From the NCBI GenBank assembly GCA_003164295.1, contig PLTA01000026.1, positions 1 through 64,000 of the forward strand: a stretch of DNA of 64,000 nucleotides. The letters run 5' to 3'. Positions within the stretch are counted from its first letter, which is position 1, and each line of letters begins with the position of its first letter. A program made the translations under genes and the position numbers. Source of the stretch: Candidatus Bathyarchaeota archaeon. GTDB lineage: Archaea > Thermoproteota > Bathyarchaeia > Bathyarchaeales > Bathycorpusculaceae. Positions 48,301-63,300 of the stretch are shown here, piece after piece. The notes beneath the pieces are model-generated. The model was not told where the DNA came from. It made no database searches and saw only the letters and a program-made list of their open reading frames with translations.

Positions 48301-51300
48301 AGATGCAGCCAGAGCCATGAAAGCCCTCGCAACCTACGGCGCATACCTGAAAAGAAACGGCTGCTTTGACGAATACATTGCATCAATCAAGAAAAAATCC
48401 ACTAAAGACTCAAAGTAACCTCTGCTTCACTGTCATCCATCAAATTCAGCCGTTGACGCAGAAAAATAGGCGCTACAACCTCAATCACATCAGGCGGATA
48501 AGCTGGAACATGAGGAATAATAATGGCGCAATCCAAATCCATGATTTTTGCCTTAATCATTGTAGCTTTGCAGTAACCCGTTTCAGGAACAATTTCAAGG
48601 CGTGGAGCTTTGTCAAGCTTCTTTTTTAACAAAATGCTTTCCCTGTTTAAGCGGATGTTTAAAGTGCCTGAATATGGCGTATAACCGAGCTTTTGATGTA
48701 TTTGTTTTTGAACCCATGGCAACTCTATGAATTTTTTGCCTTCGCCTTTACCACTGTAAACTTTGCCTCTAAAACTCAAAGTTGACAAATAAGGTGCCTT
48801 ATGTTTTTTGTTCTTTAAGCCACTCAGCAACTTTGGTTAGAACTGGATCAGTTGATATGTCAACAACAGGCACGATCATTTTTTCTTTCGTTTCAATTAC
48901 CGGCACATACTTAGTCATAAGCGAATAACCCACAAAGGTCCAGTAAACCTTCCCGTTTTCTAACAGTTCTTTAGCTACAGCAGTTGTTGATGCGGGCAAT
49001 GGGAAATATAAAAAGACAACGCCTTCAACCCAGTATAACCCAGCTAATTTGCCGCCTGCAATCACCGAAGTGAACCGTGCAATGTCCTCAGGCGTTTTGA
49101 AAAAAGTTTTTTCCATAATAACAATTTTTTTAAAAGGCTCATATGTGATGGAGACTTCAGGTTTACTCATCAAATTACACCAGTTTGTAAGCTAATGTGT
49201 CAGCGGCTCCCTTTTAATTTTGCCATAGCCATGCCCAAAACAGTAAAATCGGTAAAATCCAAACTTCGAACTTTTTGAAAATCTTATAAAAAATCAAGTA
49301 ATATTAGATTATGAAAAAATCTCTTCAAGTGTTCATAAGCAGTACAATGGATCTAAAAAAAGAACGAAAAGCCATAGCTGAAGTGCTCTATCAGGTTAGG
49401 GCCGTCCCAATAAAAATGGAGTTATTCACCGCAAGAAGCGAAACTCCTGAGCAGGTTTGTTTACAAGAGGTTTCAAAAGCTGATATTTACATAGGGATTT
49501 TTGCCGAACGATACGGTTTTGTTCCTACGGCACAGAATCCCGGCAACCTTTCCGTTACTGCTATGGAGTTCAAAAAAGCACGGGAAAAAGGTATACCAAC
49601 CTTTATTTTTATTAAAGACACAAAAAAAGAGATAACGAATTAAGCGTTTTTTTAAATGAAGTATCAAATTACAATAAAGGGGTATTTAGGAAGAATTTTA
49701 GCACGATTATGGATTTAAAATATTGGTCGCTAGCCAGTATAGCGTATTACCTTTTGCCAGAAATAGAGGATGAAAACCAGAAAAACCGACTTGAAACACT
49801 TTTGCCTACTGAATCATTATACAGGCAGTACTTACATACCACATGTGAATACGCCGATTTCAAAGGTATCCATCAGCTTAGAAGAGTTGTTCAAGTTAAG
49901 CTTAGCGACATTTATGTGCCCGTACTTTTAACGAAGCTTGCTGTACTATCAGATAAAATTTTTGAAAAACAAGACACCGAGAACTCAGAGCTAAAGGCAA
50001 AGATGGTTAATGTCAATAGCGATAAATCACATGAAAAAGAAGGGCTAGCCAGAATTATTGAAAAAAATGATAGCCAACTGGAATTAGAGAAAGCCTTCAC
50101 ACTTGAAGAAGGAATTGCGCCAAACAAGAGAATGGTCATTCTTGGAGGACCAGGCTCTGGCAAAACTACAATGTTAAGACAATTAACTGGAAAACTAATA
50201 ATCGACCAAACCTCAAATCTTTTCCCTATTCTGGTGCCTCTACGCGATTACGTAAGAATAAAAAATATGTTTGGTAATGTTTCTATTTTGGATTTTATAT
50301 CGAAATATTTTATTTCTCATGACTTGCGAATTACAAATGACTTTCTTGAGAGATATCTTTCATCTGGCGGTTGTGTAATCATGTTCGATGGCCTCGATGA
50401 AATTTTGGTTGAGCAAGATCGAATTGAGGCTGCCACAAAAATAGAGCAATTCGCCGCTTGCTTTGGAAATGGCAATTCAATTATTATCAATAGCCGAATT
50501 CCTTCATACATGCTTGCGCAACTTACTGGTTTTGAGCATTATACGATACAGCAGCTTGATGCAACACAAATATCAGAGTTCGTTTTAAAGTGGTGTCGTC
50601 AAGTTGAAGGAAACTCGAACACTCAGAATAGTCAAGCGTTAGTGTCAACGCTCCTTAGAAATCCAAACCTGCTAAGCTTAAGTACAAATCCGCTCATGCT
50701 CTCATTAATTTGTTTGACAAGTTTGCAAGGAATCCCAATACCAAACAGAAAAGCGGATTTATATGATATCTGCATAAGAACGTTAAGTTCCAGCTGGGAA
50801 GCGAAAAAAGGGTTTAACGGTATTCTTGATGAGCCACAGCGGTTTGAGACAATCAAAAAATTGGCATTTTCTTTCTTGGAACAGAAGAAAATCACTGCAA
50901 CTGAGTACGAAGTACTGACCTTGCTGGAAAACATACTTGTTGAACAACAATTGTCAAAAGATGACCCAAAAACAGAAAGTATAAGTATTTTTCGAGCTAT
51001 AACCGAAAGGTCAGGAATTTGGTTGAGAGAGAGCCAAACACTTATGGGTTTGTTCATAATGGATTTCGCGACTACTTGTCCTCACTCTGCTTAGCAGGTA
51101 CTAATAATGTAAACGATATTTTTACTCGTTATCTTAATAATCATCTTCATAGCCTCGATTATGAAAAAGCAATTTGCCTGTGTTCACAATGTCTCGTCAA
51201 GCAATCGTTTTCTAGGGCAACAGTTTTTCTTAACGAAATTATTGGTGCTAAATCTCCGTATGAAGAACTAGCGCACTGTGACCTTATTTTAACGTTAAAA

Positions 51301-54300
51301 TGTCTTTAGCAGTGGGATAGCGGGAGGCAAACAAGCCTTATCCGTGATTAATGAAATGGTAAGTATTCTAAAAAAGGGAAACTCAGAGGAAGGCAAGTTA
51401 ATAATAACACCGTTGGTGGATGCAGATTTTGAACAAATTGAAAATATCCTTGCTGATAAATTTTTGGAAGAATTAAACCCCGAAACGGTCATTTTCTTTT
51501 TTGAATCACTTGTCCTGCAAAGAAATATACCAGAAGACTCAAAACTAATAGATTCAATTTTGCTGTATGTAAATTCTCAATTAGTTAACCCCGATTTTGA
51601 ATTCGAGATATGCCTAATTGTCGGACAATTGGCCCGAAATGGTAGTAAAAAAGCAATTGATTTCACAATAAGAATAATTCAAGAAGGCAAAGAAAGTATT
51701 GCTTACGCTTTCAGTGCGGTTGTAACTCATTGCTTATAAACAAGAGTATTTTAGGCAAAGAATAGTGAGGGCTCGATGTCCTGATGACCAGTGCCTTGCA
51801 GTTCTGTTGATTATGTTGAATCAAGCAGATCATTTCCTTGGCAAAGAGATGGCTAAGTTGTTGATGGAGCAAACAGATAATAAATCAAAAATCCATTCAT
51901 TGGCAAAATATGTGCAAAAAGAAAAAGCCGAAACCAAAGAGAAAAGACATCTAAGAAGCGAGAAACGCGATGAGAAAAAGTTTTGTACCTTATTGGCTAA
52001 AAATGATTACTCGTCAATTTCAGATCAAGAAATCAACAGTTTAAGTGGTTTGGTTTTGTCTGAGCATAAATTAATACAAAGTTTAAATTTTCTAGAAAAA
52101 ATTGGGGCATCTAATAAAAAAATGGCTGGCAGGTTATGCATTTTGTATGGTAGCAAACTTGAAGAATATGGTATGTTGGAAAAGGAATTAAATAAACTTC
52201 TGACCAAACTGAGAAAAAACGAATCTGTAAGTAATAAAGTACTTATTTCTTATCTGGCTACTCAAATACAGTTTATAAGTTCTATAGAACAGAAAGAAAT
52301 ACTTCTAGGGTTAGCCGAAACCACAACAGAGTTGAGCGATATTCGAAAAACTTCACTGAAACGGCTGGATAAAATAGATCTGACTGATCAAGACCTCAGC
52401 AGGTTATTCTTACTCTCACAAGATATAGAATTACAGAGGGACATATTCTCGATTTTACTTCGTCGAAATACATTCAGCAGGGAAGTGGTAATGAAAGCCA
52501 TAGCTGAAGAAATAACCAAGGGAAACTTGTCGCTATTTTATATATTGAATTATGGAGTTCATATGGGATATTGACAACACAGAATTGATCCAAAAAAAGA
52601 AAATGTGAAAAATGCTAATACAAACTTCATGCACTACTCAAACGTTTTTTTTGAGGTTCAGGCTGGCGAGTTCTGAGGAATTCTTGTAAGATAATTCTCT
52701 AGGCGAGTAAAACGCTTGGTTGATTCAATAGTGAGAATATCAATCTGATTTACATCACATGGCTTCCGATTAGCCCTCTCTGAAGGCAACCGATGTATTT
52801 CTTGGGAAAAAGTTATAGCGCACGTGAACATTAAGCCTACAATTAATTAAGTCTCTTGGATGGTTTAGAGGTTTCATGGCTGAAATTCGTGTTGCTCTTG
52901 TTGGCGTTGGTAACAGCGCTTGTGCCCTGATTCAGGGAACTCAATATTATAAAGATGCTAAAGAAGACACCACAGTGCCAGGCTTAATGCATGTTAACTA
53001 TGGTGGATACCATATTCGGGATATTCATTTTGTTGCTGCTTTTGAAGTGAACAAAAACAAGATTGGCAAAGACCTCTCCGAAGCCATCTGGGTTAAGCCT
53101 AATTGCTGCGAAAAATTCTCAGATGTTCCAAACCTCGGCGTCAAAGTTTCCCCAGGCATCATTCTTGACGGTACAGCACCTCACATGCGCGAAGTCTTCA
53201 GCGTTTATGACGATAGCAAAACCACCAAGGAAAGCATCGTCAAAATCCTCAAAGATGCCAAAACACAGGTTCTTGTTAATTATCTTCCAGTTGGAAGCCA
53301 TGATGCAGTCCGATTTTATGCTCAATGCGCCATCGATGCAGGATGCGCTTTTGTGAATTGCATGCCTGAATTCATCGGCTCCGACAAATCTGGGGAGTGG
53401 CCAAAGAAATTTGAAGATGCAGGCTTACCCGTTTTGGGCGACGACATTAAAAGCCAGGTAGGCGCCACTATTTTGCATCGTACTCTTGTGCGGTTGTGTT
53501 TAGATCGAGGTACGATTGTTGATGAGACTTATCAGCTTAATCTTGGCGGCGACACAGATTTCCAAAACATGACAGTGGAAAACCGCCTTACCTCTAAGCG
53601 CATCAGCAAAACTGAAGCTGTCACAAGCCTTGTCCCCTACAACTTGCCAACACGCATTGGACCCAGCGATTATGTGCCTTTCTTGAAAAACAAGAAAATC
53701 TGTTACATCTCACTTAAAACTCGCGCTTTCGGTGACCGCCCTATAAACATGAGCGTAAAACTCGAAGTGGAAGACTCGCCTAACAGTGCGGGCGTCGTCA
53801 TTGACCTTATACGTGCAGCAAAAATTGCACTTGACCGCAAAATCTCAGGCACCCTTCTCAGTATGCCGTCTTATGCGTTTAAGCATCCGCCAGTTCAAGT
53901 ACCAGACTCTCAAGCGCGCCAATGGACAGAAGATTGGATAGCAGGCAAACGAGAACGCTAAGATACCTCTTTTCTTCTTAACTTATACGTGATTTCCCAA
54001 TATCATCAATGTTTGTTCTGATCAATTTTTGAACTTATCAGAGGCTAAATATTCTCTTTTTTTTCCTTTTTTAGTAAATAAATAACTTTTTTTGTGTTTT
54101 TTGGCTGGGAAATATTAGCCAAACTATTTAACCTTAATACACAGAGTGAGCAATCGAGAAGGAAGTCTATTTTCTCCTTCTTTTCAAGAAAAACATATTT
54201 TGGAGAAAAAATAGAAATGCAAAAATTAAAAAGCAAAATTTCAACTATTGCGTTGGTCATAATTTTTGTACTTTCAATGACAGCTTCAACGAATTTCATT

Positions 54301-57300
54301 TCAAGCACATTTGCACATTCACCACCATGGCAAATTCCAACATATGCTTACGTTAATGTTGCCCCAAACCCTGCAGGTTTAGGTCAAACAGTTAACATTG
54401 GAATGTGGATCAATAACCCGCCACCAGATGCGAGCCGAACTTACGGAGATCGCTGGCAAAATTTCAAAATTATCGTTACCACGCCTAATGGAACAACTGA
54501 AACACTTGGTCCTTTCACATCTGACGATACAGGAGGCACGCATACAGATTATACACCAATCCAGCTTGGCACATACAGTTTCTTCTTCAGTTTTCCAGGA
54601 CAGGTATTAGCAGGCAATAATCTTGACCCAACTTCAGCAGGACCATCGGCTTACGCTAACATTAACGACACATATCTACCTAGCAATGCCACAACTACAC
54701 TTACAGTCCAACAACAACCAGTTCCATCTATTCCCCAGAATCCCCTTCCAACAACCTACTGGACTCGCCCTATAGAGTCAGTTAATGATTTATGGTATAC
54801 TATTAGCGGCAACTGGTTAGGACTTAGCCCATCCACTTTCGCTACTACAGGACAATACAATGCAACAGGAAACTACAACCCGTACTCAACTGCTCCAACC
54901 ACTGCTCACTTGCTATGGACAAAGCCGGCAGCACCGGGAGGTCTAATAGGCGGTGAATTCCTTGGAACTGACACAAGTAACTTTAACGGACCACAACAAT
55001 ACCAGCCAAAATTTGCCCCAGTAATCATGGACGGAATACTCTATTATGAGCAATACCCAAACTCACAATCTACACCAACTTCTTGGATTGCAATAAACCT
55101 GCACACTGGACAAACGCTATGGACAATGAATGCCACTACAGATCTCCTATGCGGTCAAACTCTTGACTATGTAACACCCAACCAATATGGAGCCCTAACA
55201 TATCTTTGGGGTATCTCACCCACGGCGGCTCACGGAGCCGTAGGAAGCGTTGTTCACCCTAATACGCCTCCAAACACTGGAACCACATATACCTTATACG
55301 ATGCAATAACAGGAGACTACGTCCTAACTATAGTCAACGGCACTGGAATGACGATTACAGAAGACCAAGGTGGAAACCTCGTAGGCTACTATGTCAACTC
55401 AAGCACAGCCAACGTGTACCATGCACCCACACTAAATATGTGGAACTCAACACAATGCATTGACAAACTCAACCCCAAAACCCCTGGTTACTCATATGCC
55501 GGACAATCGGAATGGTATTGGGAACCTATCCAAGGTGACATAATTCCATTTAGTGATGGAATACAAATGACAGCACCATTAACCACAAACATTTCAGGAA
55601 TGGCACTACCTGGAACATTAGGAGTAAGCAGCACTTGCATTGAAAACGGTGTAGTACTTATGAGCGCAGCAGGTTCAGGAGGAACAGGAAGCTTCCAAAC
55701 CGGATTCCAAATCGAAGCAGGCTATGACGCAAATACCGGTAACCAATTATGGATAACCAACCGGACAGAAACACCAAACACAAGGCTATTCACAATTCCA
55801 GCAACTGCAGGAGTCTTCGGTGAAATTAACTATAACACAGCAGTAGTAAATGGATACAGCATGACTACAGGATTACCAGTATGGGGACCAATAACGTTAC
55901 CAAACCCTGATGCATATGACAACTTAGGCGGCTATCAAGGTGTCTCCGCTAACGGCATTAGTTACGTATGGGGTTTCGGAGGAACAATATATGCTATCAA
56001 CATGACCACAGGAACACTAGTTTGGAACACTACGACAACACAAATAAGCGGCCCTTCAGGTTCCGACACTCCTTATGGTGCATGGCCAATATGGACATTC
56101 ACTGTAGGTTCAATTGCAGGCGGCGAATTATTTGTACCAGAAGGTCACCAATACAGTCCTCCAATGTTTCGCGGCGCCAATCAGCTAGCTATAAACCTAA
56201 CCAACGGACAAGGAGTATGGAGCATGCTTGGATTTGACGTTACAAGTGGCCCAGCTATCGCTGAGGGCATCATGACAGCTTTCAACTCCTACGACAACCA
56301 GATATACGGATACGGCATTGGACCCACCCAAACAACTGTCACCGCACCCAGCGTTGGAGTGACAACAGCTACACCTATAACGATAAGCGGCACAATCACT
56401 GACATCTCTGCAGGCTCAAAACAAGAAGCTGTAGCAGCTAACTATCCGAATGGTTTACCATGTGTTTCTGATGCAAGCATGAGCCAGTGGATGGAATCCG
56501 TTTACATGCAACAATCAATCCCGGCCAACTCAACAGGAGTACCAATTACAATCAGCGTCGTTGACTCAAATAACAACTACAGAATTATCGGAAATACCAC
56601 AAGCAATCTTTATGGAACATATGGTTTAACTTGGACACCAGACATCCCAGGCAAATACACTGTTATCGCTAGCTTTGCAGGTACACAATCATACTATCCA
56701 TCGTCAGCTGCAACAACATTTGTTGCGAGCGCTCCAGCGGCAACGCCAACAGCCGCACCAACGGCCGCTGCATCAGTCGCTGATAACTACTTTGTTCCCG
56801 CAATCGCCGGTCTATTCGTCTTAATCATCATAGTCCTCGCCCTAATCATCTTCATGATGGTTAGAAAGCACCCATAAGAACACAAAAAAATAACACTCCC
56901 TTTTTTTAGTTCAAAAATAATAATACTTATTTTGTGGATTTTTCATTATTTCCTTTCATGCCTTAGACTTCAATCAAGCAGAATATAATGGTTCGCGCAA
57001 TTTTTTTCATCTTGTTTTGTGTTATTTTTTGATTTGGGGCTTACTCCTTCTGAAGACCAGTGATGCTGTAATGAGAGTTACAATTATTACTACAATGAAG
57101 AGGTATTCGAGGGTATTAATTGCAGGAGGAATCGGCACTGAGAAGAAGGATCCAGTTCGATCTACGAAAATGATTAGGACAAATAGGACCGAGCTAAGGA
57201 TTGCCAGACTCGAAGCTAATCTAACTCTAACTCTCTTGAAGAGAAGACCGATTGATGCTATGTCCAGTGCGAGACCGACAAAAATTGTAGTAATCGCGAT

Positions 57301-60300
57301 GTAGCCTAAGGTCTTCAAGTCGGATTGCGGGCGGGTCTCAAAGCCGATTGGAGTCAAGAGGATGATTATCACGACGTTTACAATCATCACTATTGCAAAC
57401 ATAATGACGGTTCTGGAGAGTTTCGTCCTTGCTCCTTTTGAAATTTCTGAGATCATGATTTAACCTTCAATGGGATATATTTTTTTAGAAAATTTTTTTC
57501 AACCGTTTTTCGGTTTACCTTTCTTTATGCTTAAACTATCTCCTTATATTAAATTTGCTTATCCGCAGATTCCCAATTATATTCAAATCGATACCCTAGA
57601 TTCTGTTTTGTCTGTGAAAGAGAAGGATGATAGGTACGCTCTCTCAGAATGGTTGTAAACTCATCTGGAATGAGTCTTTATATAGCATTAATGTCTTTTC
57701 AAAAAAACGTGGAAGGTGTTGAGGATAAGTTTACTGGAGAGGATGCGTTGTAGGGTTCCAAAATTGGATTTTATGAAAAAGAAGCATGAAGAGTGCGCTA
57801 ACTTTGATAATGGAACTTGCAGATTTTTTCATTTTACTAATGTGGATCCTAAAGGCTCAGCTTGCCCTCACGTCAAAGCTAAAAAAGAAAGAAGTTAAAT
57901 TCTAAATCTTAAACCGAAATAGAAACAAAAGTCAAACAGGTTTTAGCTGTGTACCAATTGTTGAGTAGGAATAGTTATACTGAATTTTGCGCCTTTGCCC
58001 GATTCTCCTTCTTCAATTATGCTCCAACCATAGACATCAATCATCTTCTTAATCAAAAACAACCCAAAGCCCGTACTACTACCAGTGCTGAAGCCTTCAG
58101 CAAATAGCCTTGGTTTGTTTTCTGCAGAGATGCCAACTCCATCATCCTCATAAACCAAACTCAATTTGCCCGACTCTTCTTCCTGATAATACACGTTTAT
58201 TGTTGTAGCTTTTACACCGTATTTCCTGGTATTATCAATGAAATTGTAGAACATCTGTCTACGGAATGAATCCGCCAACATTTTTATGCCGTGACAATCA
58301 TTTTGAATCTTGATTGTTAAACCTGAGAAAAGTGCTAAAGCCTCATCCACAGCATTCCCTACATCAACGCAAATTAGCTCTTCAACACCTAATTGTTCAT
58401 ACATTTTGGCGAACTCGAAAATCTTTACCGAATCTTTAACAGACTGCTCTATCTTGTTCAAGCCTTCAACAATGTCAGCTTGATTTTCATGTTTCTTTTT
58501 CAACAAATATGTATAACCATTTATTGCTGAAAGTTTGTTTCGAACATCATGCCTAGTTAAGCTACCTACAACGCCAAGTTTCTCATTCACACTGACTAAT
58601 TCATCCATTGTCTTGTTTAGAGTCTCTTGGGCTTTCTTGAGTTCAGAAATGTCAGTAACTATTCCAAGAATGGCTTTTTCTCCATTGTAATTTATCAGCT
58701 TCGACGTAGTCATCACATCAACTCTCTCGCCACTCTTTGTTATGAGTACGTAATCGTACGAAGGAGCATCTTCGCCTTTCATGTGTTTAGCAAAAGATGT
58801 CATAACCTCTACATATTCAGGTGAGCAAAGAGAAAGAAAATTGAAGTTAGGTGAATAGAGCTCTTCTCTAGTATAACCTGTGATATCTTCACATTTCTTG
58901 TTAGCGTAAAGTACTCTTCCTTGTTTGTTCATAAAAATCATATTAGGTGATTCTTCGGCAAGGTTTCTGAATTTTTCTTCGCTTTCTTTCAAGGAATCTT
59001 CGATTTTCTTACGTTGAGTGATGTCTTCAAATAAAGCTGCAAAATAACCTTTTCTTGGGCAATAAACTGAAATGGATAGCCACATGCTTAGAGGTTTGAA
59101 GAACAGGTCTATCTTTTCTTTTTTGCCCGTAAGCGCAACTCTTCCGTAAATTTCAAACAGTTCAGGATTGGCTTCTTTAATGCCGGGTATCGCTTGGGTT
59201 ACTTTCTTTCCAACAACCAAACCCCTTTTTAGACCTGTTATTGTTTCAAACGCATCATTAATTTGAAGATATACAAAGTCAACAGGTTCTTGCTGATCAT
59301 CAAATATCATTTGGCAATAAGCAAATCCATCACTCGTGTTGGCGAAAAGGGAATTGTTTTCTTCCTCACTTTTTCTCAAGCTCTCTTCAGTTTTTTTGCG
59401 TTCAGCGATGTTTCTTGCGATTGCTAAAATTGCCGGTTTTTCCTGATAAGTTATGAGACTTGAGCTGATCTCGACTGGAATTTCCCTTCCATCTTTGGAG
59501 GTGTGAATTGTTTCAAAAACTTGGGTTTTACCCGAAACAACACGACTTGTAACATTTTTGAGTTCCTCGGGGGTCATATAATTATCAATGCCTTTAATTC
59601 CCAAAGACAACAACTCTTCTCTACCATACCCTAACATCTCAATAGCGGCATTGTTCACTTCTACAAATTTGCCTTCAAAATTACCAACCCAAACCGATTC
59701 ACCCATACTATTAATCAGGTTTCTATAATTTTTCTCGCTGACAATTAGCGCTTCTTCAGCCTTCTTGCGTTCAGTAATGTCGTGGCAAACAGCTACATTG
59801 CCAAACAATTTGCCATTTTCTGACAGAATTGATATAAATTGGAGTTCTCCATCGCGTTTTTCTCCTTTTTTGTTCTGGTAAACTATTTCTCCTTGAAATT
59901 GACCAGTAATCTTCAACTGACGAATTAATTCTTCATGCTTAGGCGTTACCTGTATTTTTTGGAAAACATCATCAATCTTTTTTCCCAGCACTTCTTTGGA
60001 ATCAAATCCGAATAATTCTTCAGCGACTTTGTTCCAAGCTGTAATTATGAAGTTTGCGTCAGACGAAACTATGGCATCATGGACATTATGAAGCGCCAAT
60101 GAATCATTTTTATTTTTTAGCTTAGCGCGGGATTTTTCTACTGCAGAGGAAACTAAATGTTCCAACTCACTGTAGACTGTTTCAGGTGAACCATGTTTGT
60201 TAACGTAGTGGTCTGCACCTAAATTTAGAGCTTGTATAACAACTTCTTCTCTTCCTTTACCAGTGAATAAGATAAACGGAATTTCGTTTTTTCTCTCTCG

Positions 60301-63300
60301 CAATTCCTTTAGAAACTTTAATCCATCTTTTTGGGGCAGCTCGTAGTCGGAAATAACAATGTCATATTGCCCTGTGGATAATTTTTTGAAGGCTTCATCC
60401 ACACAACAGGCGCCGTCAAACTCAAAGCACGAATTTAAATCCATCAGAATCTGTTTTGAGATTTCGACCATGGCTAAGTCATCGTCTACATGTAAAACTC
60501 GAATAATGTTCCCTTTGTTTGAAGACGCTAAATTAGCTACGTCTATTTCTATGCCATTCTGATCGAGGTACTGCATTAGCCATCCCTCGCTTTGAATAAC
60601 TCAGCTTATTATAAGTCAATTATGAATCACGAATAATGACGAATAATGATTTTATTTAGTTCTCAAATGAACTCTTTATGTTGAAAACCAGTGTTCCATT
60701 TTTGTGAAAGCTTTTAATGTTTGAATCTAAACTGGATATTCATCTATATTTAGAAGGTTCAAATGCATGGTAAAAGTTGAAGCATACGAAGTGCCGGAAG
60801 GTCTTTATTATTCTAAAGATTTTGAGTGGATAAAAATTGAAGGCGACAAAGTTCGCATGGGCATCACTGATTATGCGCAGAAGGCGCTTAGGGAAATTGT
60901 TTACGCTGAATTGCCAAGTGTTGGAACGGAAGTGAAGCAGGGCGAACCTTATGGGACTTTAGAGTCCGTTAAGGCGGTTTCAGACCTTGTTGCAGCAGTA
61001 AGTGGAACAATCCAAGAAGTTAACGATGAAGTCCAGTCAAAACCAGAAACTCTTAACGAAGATCCATATGAGAAGGGCTGGCTGATTGTTGTTAAACCGG
61101 AAAACTTGCAAGCGGAACTTGCAAATCTGATGGATTTCAATGGCGCTGTTGAGTGGCATAAAGCTCAAGCCCAATCCAAATAAACGAAGGCAAAGTGGAT
61201 GGCTAGACGCATCATAGTTATTGGCGCTAACGCATCAGGCGTAGAGGCAGCTTCAGCCGCCCGTAAAAAAGACCGCACAGCCGAAATCACACTCATCACT
61301 CAAGAAAAAAACGCAGGTTACTCACGTTGCGGCTTACCCTTTGTCATCGGCGGTCAAATCGCGAAGTTTACTGATTTAATTGTTTACCCACCAGCGTATT
61401 TCCAAATGTTAAAACTCAATTTACGTTGCGAAACCAAAGCCACAGCAATTAACACCAAAGAAAAAACCGTAACCATCGCCACCAAAGAGGGAGCCACCGA
61501 AGTTCTTCCATACGACAGCTTGGTAATCGCAACTGGGGCTGATTCTTTCATGCCGCCGATTAAGGGCAAGGAAAAACAGGGAATCCTTAGCCTTCGGGGT
61601 ATAGAAGACGGCGAAAAAATCGAAGCCGCAGTTAAAGCAGGCGCAAAATCCGCAGTTATTATGGGAGCGGGCTTAATCGGCTTGGAAGTCGGCGTAGGTT
61701 TGATAGAGAAAGGCTTGAAAGTTACCATAGTAGAAATGTTGCCACAGATTTTACCCCAGTTGCTAGATGCTGACATGGCAAAACTAGTTCAAGAGCACTT
61801 AGAACAGAAAGGCATGCACATATTAACTAGCAAAGGCGTCGAAGAATTTCTCGGTGAAGATAAAGTTACAGCGGTTATGGCTGGCGGCGAAAAGATTGAA
61901 GCCGACCTTTTCATCAGCGCGTTTGGCGTAAGAGCCAACACAAAACTTGCATTTGAAGCGGGCATACCTTTGGGTGAAACACGAGCAATTAAAACCAATG
62001 GACGCATGGAAACCGATGTGAAAGATGTTTATGCTGTTGGCGATTGCGCTGAAGCGCCAAACATCATCACTCACCGACCCATGTGTGCTCAACTTGGCAC
62101 CATCGCCGTTCGTCAAGGTAAAGTTGCTGGAGCAAACGCTGGAGGAGACTATTCACAGTTTTCTGGAATTTTAGCTTCAGCAGTTACGATGCTTTTTGAG
62201 ATTGAAGCAGGAAACACAGGCTTAACCGAAACCGCTGCCGCACGCAACCGAATTGAAGTGGTTACTGGAGCTATAAGCAGTAAAACCAGAGCAGATTATT
62301 TCCCAGGAGCCAAACCCATCAAAATCAAACTCGTTGTCGAAAAAGAATCCCAACGCATTATAGGCGGCCAAGTCATCGGCGGAGAAGAAGTAACCCAACG
62401 CATCAACTGCCTAAGCTTCGCCATCCAAAAAGGCATGACCGTGCGCGAACTAGCCAAAGCAGACACAGCCTACGCACCACCTCTGTGCGAAACATGGGAA
62501 CCCATGGTGTTAGCAGCAGAAATGGTCCTGATGAAACTGCGATAAACTATATTTTTTCTTTTTATTTCAATTAAAATTAGGATTTTTCTATAATTATTTT
62601 TTTGCCTTGTACATAGATATCTATTTCATCACCTATTTTCGCATTTATGGCGTTAACTACTTCTTCAGGTAAGTAGACAATCGGTTTTCTTCCTGCAGTG
62701 CTTATTTTCCTTTTAAGTTTCAGTGGTTGAATAACATTTTGTAGTCGGTCATGTATGGCGTCGTATTGTTCTAATGTGAACATTTCTTCTTTGCAATCTG
62801 GGCATCGCAGTGCTTTGACGTTACGCAATACAATGCCTTGATATTCATAATCCACTGTTACTTCTTCGCATTTTTGCTACATTTTTGGCAAACAGACATG
62901 TTACTTTTCACCTTCCTTTGGTGATGGTAATTACTGTAATTTGATCGGGGCATTATGAGCAAATTACAACCAAGATGCCATTTTTGGTTCTTAATACATA
63001 TCCTGTTTTTGTTTTACCTTCTTGTTGTCTTTGACCATATCCTCAATTATGCACATAATCGATTGTGAGTCTAAATCGTATTTGATTGCTCTGTCTGACG
63101 CATGTTTGGTTAGGACTATTGGTCGTTTCGACAATTGTGCCCGTTGGATAATATACGTGTTTTAGACGTATTACGTTTTTTATTTCTTGTGAAAGTTTTT
63201 TATAAATTAAAGTCTCATGCAGTATAGTGAATGGTATGAAAACCTTAATTGTTTACGGCACTCGTTATGGCGCAACCGCTGGAACCTCAGAAGAAATAGA